Part shown: in pieces, positions 18,284-25,686 of the stretch
Layout: the number at the start of each line of letters is the position of its first letter
Position numbering within the stretch: the first letter of the stretch is position 1
Assembly (NCBI GenBank): GCA_031548365.1
Contig: JAVBRD010000012.1
Span: 1 to 43,780 of the forward strand
Direction of reading: 5' to 3'
DNA length: 43,780 bases
DNA from: JAVBRD01 sp031548365
Lineage (GTDB): Bacteria > Bacillota > Clostridia > Christensenellales > UBA1750
Notes under the pieces: model-generated
Databases searched by the model: none
Told to the model about the DNA's origin: nothing
Seen by the model: the letters and a program-made list of their open reading frames with translations, nothing else
Program-made: the position numbers and the translations under genes

Positions 18284-18856
18284 TTACTTGTAGATTGAGC
18301 GCCTGAGCGCCTGCGCTACGGCTACCGTGACGATCGCGGACACAATGGCCTCCGGGATGCCGTTGGCCAGCGCCGCCGCCCCGATCATGGGCCAGAGCAG
18401 TTCTTTTGTATACGCCGAGGTGTACAAGAGCGCCATGACACCCAGCACGCCCACCGTGTTCGTCAGCGAGCCAAAGACGCCTGCGAGCGCATCGCCCAGC
18501 CATGTGCCCGACCACTTGCGCCCAAGCTTGAAAGCCGCCCACGCGACGAGCGGAATGACCAAGCGCGGAAACACCGAAACCAGAGGATTGATGAACACAA
18601 TCTGCATGGGCAGCGTTGGCTGGAGCCACGCGCGCAGCAGGCTCATGACGCCGAACACCATGCCCAGTGTCAGGCCGACGACCGGGCCTTCGATGACCAC
18701 GCCGATGATGACGGGGATTTGCACGATGGTCGCGCCAAACGCGCCCATGGGGATGAATCCCAAGGGCGTTGATCCCAAGATGATGCAGATCGCGGACAAA
18801 AGGCCTGTGACCGCGATTCTACGCAGCTTGCCGCGCTCAAGAGGCTTGCCTTGCAT
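18284..18856 (-). CDS. ECF transporter S component, probably for pantothenate
   Basis: 190-residue membrane protein with about six helices, the substrate-binding subunit of an energy-coupling-factor vitamin importer. It begins with the typical basic N-terminus and TGLLSAICIILGSTPLGFIP, and has the short helix 1 AxxxA-type surface that docks on EcfT. The substrate is inferred from the adjacent coaX: pantothenate (PanT-type). No EcfA or EcfT gene is in the window, so it would share a general ECF module. Start ATG has AAGGGAGTGG upstream. Confidence 0.8.
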   Translation of the reverse strand: MQGKPLERGKLRRIAVTGLLSAICIILGSTPLGFIPMGAFGATIVQIPVIIGVVIEGPVVGLTLGMVFGVMSLLRAWLQPTLPMQIVFINPLVSVFPRLVIPLVAWAAFKLGRKWSGTWLGDALAGVFGSLTNTVGVLGVMALLYTSAYTKELLWPMIGAAALANGIPEAIVSAIVTVAVAQALRRSIYK

Positions 18857-18937
18857 GTTCCCACTCCCTTGACGAACTGGTGGTTATGCCTGATAACGCC
18901 GCAATCGCGCGGCTTCAGCCAAGCTTCGACCAAGGTC

Positions 18938-19354
18938 TCACCGCGCTTCGCGCCACTTATCGTATGCGATGCGCAGAAGGGATTGGTCTTGAGAATAGGT
19001 CAGGCGCTCCACAGCGTCGTTGATGTTGAACCAGCCGCCGTCAAGGAAGCCTTGCTCAAACGCGATGCGCATGTCAGGCGTCTGAGCCCGCATGATGTAC
19101 CAAGTGATTCGGTTGCAGACCGGTGCGCGTCGCGTGATGGAATAAAACTCGTAGTTAGTCTCACCGGCGGTCGCCACGATGTCAGCGTCCACGCCTGTTT
19201 CGCTTTTGACGCGCGCGATGGCCACGCTCCGCGAAGGCTCGTTGTTGCGGATGGCTCCTTTGGGAAGGATCCATTCGCGTTTGTCGTTCATCAAAAGGAA
19301 TACGTCGTCCCCGTTGAATACGATTCCGCCCGCACAAAGTCGCAGAAGCATCAT
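18938..19354 (-). CDS. Nudix-fold protein with degenerate Nudix box
   Basis: 138 residues with a recognisable Nudix fold (CAGGIVF, WILPKGAI, then a GGWFNINDA strand). The Nudix box GX5EX7REUXEEXGU is only partly kept: G33, E39 and the final E52-T-G54-V are present, but the REUXEE core reads ARVKSE, so two of three metal-binding acidic residues are replaced by Arg and Ser. It may be inactive, have a shifted metal site, or act as a ligand-binding module. It is first in the minus-strand cluster, 81 nt before the S component gene. Start at 19354 or the adjacent ATG. Confidence 0.75.
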   Translation of the reverse strand: MMLLRLCAGGIVFNGDDVFLLMNDKREWILPKGAIRNNEPSRSVAIARVKSETGVDADIVATAGETNYEFYSITRRAPVCNRITWYIMRAQTPDMRIAFEQGFLDGGWFNINDAVERLTYSQDQSLLRIAYDKWREAR

Positions 19355-19427
19355 GCCGCCCCCTTCGCGTTATTCTCTTTATATCGTACATGATTTTCGC
19401 CCAAAGTTCAACTTCAACTTATATCGC

Positions 19428-19456
19428 TTCACCACAGCGTTCCGGTGTGGTATGAT
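19428..19456 (+). promoter_or_regulatory. Promoter of the DUF58 gene
   Basis: TTCACC (19428-19433), 17-bp spacer, TATGAT (19451-19456), with the GAGGTG ribosome binding site close behind. Confidence 0.5.
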
Positions 19457-19477
19457 GAGGAAGCGAGGTGAAGCAGA

Positions 19478-20569
19478 TTGAATTTGCTGTGGCTGGCGTT
19501 TGTGGCGGGTGTGCTCGCTGTGTTTCAGGCGTGGCTGCTCGGACGCTATGCGCTAAGGGCTGTTGCGTACGAGCGTTCGTTTTCACGCCTCAAGGCATGG
19601 GAAGGCGAAACCGTGGAGATGATTGAAACGCTTGAAAACCGCAAATGGCTCCCTGTGTGCTGGCTACGCGTGGAATCACGCATGCCGCCCGAGCTGTCAT
19701 TTGGAGAGCAAGACAACCTTGACATCGCCGAAGAACGCTACCACCGCTCGTTTTTCTTTTTGGGTCCGTATCAGCGGGTGGTTCGGCGGCACACCGTCAA
19801 GCTGCGCGCGCGCGGTTTTTTCGATCTATCGAGTGTCGCGCTCACGAGCGGCGATCTGTTCGGGCTGCGCACGGTTTCACGCTCCATTGATCTTGATTTG
19901 CGCATGACGGTATTCCCGAAGCCCGTGCTGCCGCGCGAGATCGACGCGCCTTCCACACGTTTTATGGGCGACATCATCGTCAAGCGGTTTATCGTGCCCG
20001 ACCTGTTTCTCGTGCAGGGCATCCGCCCGTGGCGTGACGGCGACTCCATGCGCGACATCCACTGGGGCGCATCGGCGAAGACGGGGGAGATCAAGGTCAA
20101 ACAGCGTGACTTCACCGCATCGCCCAAGCTGCTGGTTCTCCTGAACATACAAACCACCGAGGATCTGTGGGGAGAACTCAACACCAGAGACTTGGCGCGG
20201 GTAGAAGACGCCGTGCGCGTGTGCGCCGGTATCCTGCTCACCGCGCTGGACCGCGGCGTTGAGACGGGGTTCGGCTCAAATGGGGAGATGAAAACAGCGC
20301 GCGAAAAAACGATCTTGCTCTGGCCCATGTGCTCCGAGGAGCACCGAACGGCCGTGCTCGATGTGCTCGCGCGCATATCTCCGCGAAGGGTCAAGAGTTT
20401 TCACACCTATCTGGATGAAATCGGCGCGTCGTCGGGGCTGGACATCCTCATCATGACCCCGTACGTCTCCGAGATGATCGCCGAGCGCGTCGCGGCGTTC
20501 AAGCGCAAGGGCAATACGGTCACGCTGCTATCGTGGGAAGGGAGCGACGCGCGTGAAACGGTGGCTTAG
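19478..20569 (+). CDS. DUF58 domain protein
   Basis: 363 residues: an N-terminal membrane anchor (WLAFVAGVLAVFQAWLLG) followed by a beta-rich part and the DUF58 core with GIRPWRDGDSMRDIHWGASA (about 185-204), the hallmark motif. DUF58 proteins have a von Willebrand A-like C-terminal half and normally work with a MoxR AAA+ ATPase. TTG start at 19478 after GAGGTG; no ATG is suitable. The next gene overlaps by 17 nt. No MoxR gene is adjacent. Confidence 0.85.
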   Translation: MNLLWLAFVAGVLAVFQAWLLGRYALRAVAYERSFSRLKAWEGETVEMIETLENRKWLPVCWLRVESRMPPELSFGEQDNLDIAEERYHRSFFFLGPYQRVVRRHTVKLRARGFFDLSSVALTSGDLFGLRTVSRSIDLDLRMTVFPKPVLPREIDAPSTRFMGDIIVKRFIVPDLFLVQGIRPWRDGDSMRDIHWGASAKTGEIKVKQRDFTASPKLLVLLNIQTTEDLWGELNTRDLARVEDAVRVCAGILLTALDRGVETGFGSNGEMKTAREKTILLWPMCSEEHRTAVLDVLARISPRRVKSFHTYLDEIGASSGLDILIMTPYVSEMIAERVAAFKRKGNTVTLLSWEGSDARETVA

Positions 20570-21857
20570 GCTGTTCCTCGCGCCCGCGGAGACGCTGTGG
20601 GCGCTTCCCGCGGTTTTCGCGTTCGCGATCATTCTAGGCGGGCCCGCGTTCGCCATGCCTCTGCTGTTCCTCTCGATTGTATGCGCGGCGCTGGGCCTCG
20701 CAATCGGGCTTGCGCTCGACCGCAGGCGCTGGATCGGCCTATTTGCGTTGCCGCTCGCATACATGATGATCTTCGCTCTGCCGCTTCAAAGCGCGAACGA
20801 AGCGCTTGTGGGGATCCCTGCGACCGCGCTGCCGTACTTCATGCTCCTGCCAGGGGTGTTCATGTACATGTGGTGCCTGCGCCTCGCGCCGCTTCCGCTC
20901 ACGCGCATCTTCTCCGCCAAGCGGTATTTTGGCGGCGTGATCGTGGCGATCGTCGTGTACGTGGTCTCCTTCCTGACGCTCAACGCGCCGCTCTTGCGCT
21001 TAGTGGAGCTGACGACGCCCTTCCTCTTGTTGTTCGCGCTTTTTGTGGCCAACTACGGCGGGGTCGTGAACGCCGCGCGCAAACGAAACGCGAGCGTGCC
21101 TCGCGGTATTTTGGGCGGTAATCAGGTGCTTATCGGCGGATTTTCCGTCATCGCGCTCCTTGTTTTGTTCTGGTCACAGCTGCGCGATCTCGTGGCCATA
21201 GGCGCGCAGTATGTACTGGCCGCCATCATGTGGCTCATACTTAAGCTGTCCGAGCTGCAGGGGGGCGGCGGCGGAGGGGGAGGAGGGGACGGCGGATCCA
21301 TGCTGCCAGACTTTGGCCCGGCCGACCCGACGCCTGTTTGGCTTGAGGTGTTCACGCGCATCCTCATGGTCATCGCACTGGTGGCTGTCATCATCGTGGG
21401 CGCGGGTTTTGTGGGCTATGTGCTGTTCCGGCTCGTTCGCGGACTCTACCGCATCATCCGCAAAATGATTGACAACTACAACGAGAGCCTCGCCGCGGGT
21501 TATGTCGATGAACGTTCCTCTATCCTGCACATCGACGAGACCGCGCGCGAATGGGGTGACGCCGTGCGGCGCGCGATCGCCCGCCTGACCACGCGCCCGC
21601 CCAAGTGGGACGCCATGACGCCCTCTGAGCGGATCCGCTTCTGCTACAAAGTCCTGCTTACCCGCCGGACGAAACAGGGCGACTCCTCGGCCTTTGTCGC
21701 GACGCCTCGAGAGTTGATTGCGCGAACCATCGCTGATCCCGCCGAGGCGGACGCTTTCGTCGAAGGCTACGAGCGCGCCCGTTACGCCGAGCAGGATATC
21801 GCCGCTGAGCCCGCCGAGGCCGCCAAAGCCGCGCTCGCCAAGATCAGGGTGAAGTAG
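20553..21857 (+). CDS. Membrane protein with DUF4129-like C-terminus
   Basis: 434 residues. Five or six membrane segments in the first 230 residues, a Gly-rich linker (nine Gly in a row, about 231-239), one more membrane segment near 270-290, and a cytoplasmic C-terminal domain with RIRFCYKVLL and TPRELIARTI resembling DUF4129, which usually ends transglutaminase-like membrane proteins. No transglutaminase Cys-His-Asp triad is seen. GTG start inside the end of the DUF58 gene. Together the pair resembles the DUF58-transglutaminase operons found in many bacteria, but with the protease-like domain missing. Confidence 0.7.
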   Translation: MKRWLRLFLAPAETLWALPAVFAFAIILGGPAFAMPLLFLSIVCAALGLAIGLALDRRRWIGLFALPLAYMMIFALPLQSANEALVGIPATALPYFMLLPGVFMYMWCLRLAPLPLTRIFSAKRYFGGVIVAIVVYVVSFLTLNAPLLRLVELTTPFLLLFALFVANYGGVVNAARKRNASVPRGILGGNQVLIGGFSVIALLVLFWSQLRDLVAIGAQYVLAAIMWLILKLSELQGGGGGGGGGDGGSMLPDFGPADPTPVWLEVFTRILMVIALVAVIIVGAGFVGYVLFRLVRGLYRIIRKMIDNYNESLAAGYVDERSSILHIDETAREWGDAVRRAIARLTTRPPKWDAMTPSERIRFCYKVLLTRRTKQGDSSAFVATPRELIARTIADPAEADAFVEGYERARYAEQDIAAEPAEAAKAALAKIRVK

Positions 21858-21876
21858 CCGAGCGGGTGTAACAGCA

Positions 21877-21903
21877 AAGGCTGCCCGGACAACGGACAGC
21901 CTT
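21877..21903. terminator. Shared hairpin between convergent genes
   Basis: An 11-position stem (AAGGCTGCCCG / CGGACAGCCTT, one C-A mismatch) with a 5-nt loop lies between the DUF4129-like gene and recR. U-tracts are weak on both sides. Confidence 0.5.
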
Positions 21904-21919
21904 CGTATTCTTTGGTTTC

Positions 21920-22516
21920 CTACAGCGTGCGGCGGCCTTCAATGGCTTTGTGGAGGGTGACTTCATCGGTGTATTCGAGATCGCCGCCGACGGGCACGCC
22001 GTGCGCAATGCGTGTAACCTCCACACCCATGGGCTTCAGGAGTCGCGCGATATAGGATGCGGTGGCCTCCCCCTCGATATCGGGGTTGGTGGCGAGGATG
22101 ACCTCGGTGACACGCTCGAGCGGGATCCGCTCGACCAGTTCGCGGATGCGAATGTCGTCCGGACCAATGTCGTCCATGGGTGAAAGCGTGCCGTGCAGAA
22201 CATGATAGCCGCCTTTGTATTCGCCGGAGCGCTCGATGGCCGCGACATCGCGCGGGTCGCGCACTACGCACAGCGTGCCGTTGACGCGGTTTTCGTCCGC
22301 GCAGATCGGGCAGACAGGCTCCACGGTGTAATTGCCGCAGCGCACGCACGCACGCGTCTTTTTCTTGCCGTTCCAGATGGACTCCGCGAGTTCGCGAACC
22401 TCAGCCTCCGGCATGGCGAGGATGGAAAAACACAGCCTCTGCGCGGTTTTGCGCCCGATGCCGGGCAAACGCGCGAGCTGGGAGATCATGCGCTGTATGG
22501 GCTCAGGGTGGTTCAT
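21920..22516 (-). CDS. recR: Recombination protein RecR
   Basis: DNA-binding protein of the RecFOR pathway for loading RecA at gaps. 198 residues. N-terminal helix-hairpin-helix (LARLPGIGRKTAQRL), a four-Cys zinc finger (CVRCGNYTVEPVCPICAD, about 57-74), Toprim domain (ATNPDIEGEATASYI) and C-terminal Walker-B-like part. The ATG at 22516 is preceded immediately by GTG, either of which could start; ybaB ends three nt upstream. The ybaB-recR pair is conserved in most bacteria; dnaX, often before them, is absent here. Confidence 0.96.
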   Translation of the reverse strand: MNHPEPIQRMISQLARLPGIGRKTAQRLCFSILAMPEAEVRELAESIWNGKKKTRACVRCGNYTVEPVCPICADENRVNGTLCVVRDPRDVAAIERSGEYKGGYHVLHGTLSPMDDIGPDDIRIRELVERIPLERVTEVILATNPDIEGEATASYIARLLKPMGVEVTRIAHGVPVGGDLEYTDEVTLHKAIEGRRTL

Positions 22517-22519
22517 CAC

Positions 22520-22876
22520 TTAGAAGCCCGGGAGTTTTATCCCGCCGGAAGCCGCCCGTGAGATGCGCTCGGTTTCGGCTTCGACCTGCGCGAGCGCTTC
22601 GTTGACCGCCGCGAGGATCATGTCCTGAAGCATTTCGACGTCATCGGGATCAACCGCCTCGGGTTTGATCGCAATGCTTGCAAGCTTGCGCTCGCCCGTC
22701 ATCTCCGCGGTGACGGTGCCGCCTCCCGCGCTCGCGGTGAACGTGCGCGAGGAGAGTTCATCCATGGCTTTTTCCATATCCTGCTGCATTTTTTGCGCTT
22801 GCTTCATCAGCTGCTGCATGTTTCCGCCGCCGCCGAATCCCCCCATGCCCCCTGGAAAACCGCCGCGCTTTGCCAT
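22520..22876 (-). CDS. YbaB/EbfC family nucleoid-associated protein
   Basis: 118 residues forming a dimeric DNA-binding protein. Gly-rich N-terminus (FPGGMGGFGGGGNM), a long helix with QLMKQAQKMQQDMEKAM, a three-stranded sheet (GGTVTAEMTGERKL) and a C-terminal helix with DMILAAVNEAL. AAAGGAG lies before the start. Upstream of recR in the same transcript. Confidence 0.93.
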   Translation of the reverse strand: MAKRGGFPGGMGGFGGGGNMQQLMKQAQKMQQDMEKAMDELSSRTFTASAGGGTVTAEMTGERKLASIAIKPEAVDPDDVEMLQDMILAAVNEALAQVEAETERISRAASGGIKLPGF

Positions 22877-22909
22877 TGTATGACCGCTCCTTTAACTGTG
22901 TATTTTATT

Positions 22910-22915
22910 ATTATA
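22910..22915 (-). promoter_or_regulatory. -10 element of the ybaB-recR promoter
   Basis: A perfect TATAAT on the minus strand in an AT-rich stretch, 33 nt before the ybaB start; the -35 (TGTTAA at 17 bp) is weak. Confidence 0.5.
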
Positions 22916-23083
22916 ACACGAAGTAGCCCATGTTAACAGGCTTGTTTTTGTAATGGAACGAGGGAAAAGGGGCGGCACCGGATGCCCAAAGAGTCAGCGG
23001 CGGTATACGCCTCGTCTCCGTCACGGATGCGGAACGTCGTGATCCGTGTGCTGCATCGCTGGGGGCTTTACACGCCGTTTCGC

Positions 23084-23112
23084 TTGACGGGCGCGGGTGT
23101 AGGCGGTAAACT
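23084..23112 (+). promoter_or_regulatory. Promoter of the lrp-aminotransferase-rhomboid operon
   Basis: TTGACG (23084-23089), 17-bp spacer, TAAACT (23107-23112), 37 nt before the ATG. Confidence 0.6.
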
Positions 23113-23149
23113 GTGGTCACCGAAAAGTCGGAAACAGGAGGGAATTGCC

Positions 23150-23647
23150 ATGGCAGAAAGATCATTGGAAGCGCGCATATTGACCGAGCTCGCGGCGGAC
23201 GCGCGCCTTTGCGCGGCGGACATCGCGGTGCGTCTGGGAGAGAAAGAGTCTGACGTGGCGGCGGCGGTCGCGGCCTTGGAGCGGTCACGGGCGATCGTGG
23301 GATATACGGCGCTTGCGGACTGGGATAAAGTGGGCCTGGAGCGTGTGCAAGCGCTCATTGAGGTGCGTGTGTCGCCCCAGCGCGAGCTCGGTTTTGACGC
23401 TATCGCTTCGTCCATGCACCGCTTTGCGGAGGTCAGGAGCTGTTACCTGATGTCGGGCGGTTTTGACATCATGCTCATCGTGGAGGCCGAGAGCCTCAAG
23501 AAGCTCGCGATGTTCGTGAGCGAAAAGTTGTCCGTGCTCGATGGCGTATTGTCAACCGCGACGCATTTTGTGCTCAAAAAGTACAAGACGGAAGGCGTGA
23601 CGGTCGAAGGAGTTTTGGGCGATCACCGACTGGCGGTGAGCCCGTGA
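23150..23647 (+). CDS. Lrp/AsnC family transcriptional regulator
   Basis: 165 residues. N-terminal winged helix-turn-helix (ADARLCAADIAVRLGEKESD, about 14-33) and a C-terminal RAM ligand-binding domain (RVQALIEVRVSP, then YLMSGGFDIMLIVEAESL). Such proteins sense amino acids. The ATG at 23150 has AGGAGGG seven nt upstream and lies after the predicted promoter, so longer readings of the frame are rejected. Overlaps the aminotransferase start by 4 nt, and probably controls its own operon in response to an amino acid. Confidence 0.9.
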   Translation: MAERSLEARILTELAADARLCAADIAVRLGEKESDVAAAVAALERSRAIVGYTALADWDKVGLERVQALIEVRVSPQRELGFDAIASSMHRFAEVRSCYLMSGGFDIMLIVEAESLKKLAMFVSEKLSVLDGVLSTATHFVLKKYKTEGVTVEGVLGDHRLAVSP

Positions 23648-24828
23648 ACTATGACAACATCCTGAGCGAGCGGGTGCTGACCATACCGCCATCGGGCATC
23701 CGAAAGTTTTTCGATATCGTGGCGACGATGAAGGACGCTATATCATTGGGCGTGGGCGAGCCGGATTTTACGACGCCGTGGAACGTCTGCCGCGCGGGAA
23801 TCAAGGGCATTGAGGCCGGTGAGACGCATTACACGTCCAACTGGGGCACGATCGAGCTGCGAAGGGCGATCGCGCGGTATCTCAGCGAACGCGGCCAAGC
23901 GGCATACGATCCCAAGGACGAAATATTCGTCACCTGTGGCGCGAGCGAAGGCATTGATGTTGCGTTGCGCGCGCTAATCAACCCGGGCGACGAGGTGCTC
24001 GTCCCTGAGCCGTCCTACGTCAGCTACATGCCGTGCGTTACGCTCGCGGGCGGGATTTGCGTACCCGTGCGATGCACGGCGGACAACGGTTTCGCGCTTC
24101 GTCCCGATCTGCTCCGTGAAAAGCTCTCGCATAAAACGAAGGCGCTCATACTGCCCTACCCGAACAACCCCACGGGCGGTGTGATGACGCGCGCGGAGCT
24201 TGAGGAAATCGCCGATGTTCTCCGCCACACCGATGTGGTTGTCGTCTCGGATGAGATTTACAGCGAATTGGTCTACGGCGGCCACGAACACACCACGTTC
24301 GCTTCTCTGCCGGGCATGCGGGAGCGGACGGTCACGCTCAACGGCTTTTCCAAGGCGTTCGCCATGACCGGGTGGCGGCTTGGGTACGTCGCCGCGCCGC
24401 GTGAGCTGATCGCGAGCATGGTCAAAATCCACCAATATGTCATCATGTGCGCGCCGACGGCCGGCCAAATCGCCGCGACAGAGGCGTTGACCGACGGCTT
24501 TGAAAACGATTTTGCGGAGGTTGCGCGCATGCTGGCCATCTACGACACGCGCCGCCGCATCATGTTAAAGGCGTTTGCCGCGATGGGGCTTGAATGTTTT
24601 GAACCCAAAGGCGCGTTTTACACGTTTCCGAGCGTGCACTCAACCGGGCTGTCCAGCCAGGAGTTCTGCGAAAAACTGCTTGAGGAGCAGAAAGTGGCAT
24701 GCGTGCCCGGCGGCGCGTTCGGACCGAGCGGCGAAGGTCACATCCGCTGCTGTTACGCGACCGCGACAGACAAGATCGTTGAGGCGATGCGCCGCATGGC
24801 GGTATTTGTCGCCGCGCGCCGCGCATGA
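23644..24828 (+). CDS. PLP-dependent aminotransferase, class I/II
   Basis: 394 residues, fold type I. Landmarks: SLGVGEPDFTTP at the N-terminus, LPYPNNPTGG with the conserved Asn, VSDEIYSELVY with the PLP-binding Asp and Tyr, NGFSKAFAMTGWRLGY with the Schiff-base Lys, and GHIRCCYA with the Arg that binds the substrate carboxylate. Close to the PatA/AlaT-like group often preceded by an Lrp gene in Bacillota. Starts at GTG overlapping the Lrp stop codon. The amino donor is not known. Confidence 0.9.
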   Translation: MNYDNILSERVLTIPPSGIRKFFDIVATMKDAISLGVGEPDFTTPWNVCRAGIKGIEAGETHYTSNWGTIELRRAIARYLSERGQAAYDPKDEIFVTCGASEGIDVALRALINPGDEVLVPEPSYVSYMPCVTLAGGICVPVRCTADNGFALRPDLLREKLSHKTKALILPYPNNPTGGVMTRAELEEIADVLRHTDVVVVSDEIYSELVYGGHEHTTFASLPGMRERTVTLNGFSKAFAMTGWRLGYVAAPRELIASMVKIHQYVIMCAPTAGQIAATEALTDGFENDFAEVARMLAIYDTRRRIMLKAFAAMGLECFEPKGAFYTFPSVHSTGLSSQEFCEKLLEEQKVACVPGGAFGPSGEGHIRCCYATATDKIVEAMRRMAVFVAARRA

Positions 24829-25538
24829 TTCCGGCTGACGGACGCCCGCCGCGCGGTGCCATCATCATCAACAGGTCAAAGCCTTACGTCACGTACGCCT
24901 TATGCGGACTTAACATCGCCGTGTTTCTAGCGGACCTGCTGCTGGGCGGACGCTTGTCCATGGAAGGCGCGAAAATCGGCCTGTATATTTATGTATACCG
25001 GCAGTATTGGCGGCTTTTCACGCCGCTCTTCCTCCATGCGGGAATGGAGCACATCCTGTTCAACACGCTTTCCCTGGTGGCGATGGGCACGCAAGTGGAG
25101 GCGATTTACGGGCGGGCGCGCTTTGTCGCGATCTACTTCATCGGCGGGCTGTGCGGCTCCGTTTTGAGCTACGCGCTGGGCGCGGTCAACGTGCCTTCTG
25201 TGGGCGCTTCCGGAGCGATTTTCGGCTTGTGTGGCGCGCTGTTCATGATCGGGCGAGCGTACCGTCAGATGTTCAAACGGTTTATCGGTGTTCAGTTGGT
25301 TGCCGTCGTGGGCATCAACCTCGTGCTCGGTTTTCGCGGCAACATCGACAATTGGGGGCACATCGGCGGGCTGATCGGCGGCTACCTCGCCGCCGAGGCC
25401 ATCGGCCTGCGCAACGAAATTCGTCCGCTTTGGATCCGCATGGCCACCGCCGTGGGTGCGTCGGTCTTTATCGCCGCAGGGTTGGCCATGGGCGCGCGGC
25501 ATGTGCTTGAGTTCCTGCATGCGCATGGACTTGCGTAG
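24825..25538 (+). CDS. Rhomboid family intramembrane serine protease
   Basis: 237 residues with about six to seven membrane segments. Catalytic Ser in GASGAIFGLCGAL (about 128) and His in NWGHIGGLIGGYLAAEA (about 179), with the conserved HAGMEHILFNTLSLVAMG segment of helix 2. It cleaves substrates within the membrane. ATGA overlap with the aminotransferase gene couples their translation. No substrate can be proposed. Confidence 0.92.
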   Translation: MIPADGRPPRGAIIINRSKPYVTYALCGLNIAVFLADLLLGGRLSMEGAKIGLYIYVYRQYWRLFTPLFLHAGMEHILFNTLSLVAMGTQVEAIYGRARFVAIYFIGGLCGSVLSYALGAVNVPSVGASGAIFGLCGALFMIGRAYRQMFKRFIGVQLVAVVGINLVLGFRGNIDNWGHIGGLIGGYLAAEAIGLRNEIRPLWIRMATAVGASVFIAAGLAMGARHVLEFLHAHGLA

Positions 25539-25620
25539 GAGGATTCAGGGAATGGAGGCGCGAGCTTGCGTGGCTCCGTTTTCTCGGAACAATGCAGACA
25601 TCATTTGAAAACTGCAGCTC

Positions 25621-25670
25621 TGGCAGACAAAGGCCCTTTATGCTGTTGCATAAAGGGCCTTTGTCTGCCA
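25621..25670. terminator. Long perfect hairpin between convergent genes
   Basis: A 23-bp perfect stem (each arm starts or ends TGGCAGACAAAGG) with a 4-nt TGTT loop, between the rhomboid gene and the convergent ABC exporter gene. No U-tract on either side. By position a bidirectional terminator; the length and perfection are unusual. Confidence 0.6.
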
Positions 25671-25686
25671 CGTGGAGAGTGGAGCG

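Noticed and set aside
21260..21290. Poly-Gly run in the DUF4129-like gene as a frameshift or low-quality stretch
   Set aside because: The frame and membrane topology continue normally on both sides; it reads as a flexible linker.
22982..23149. 56-residue N-terminal extension of the Lrp regulator
   Set aside because: It lies upstream of and across a good promoter, and a proper ribosome binding site precedes the ATG at 23150.
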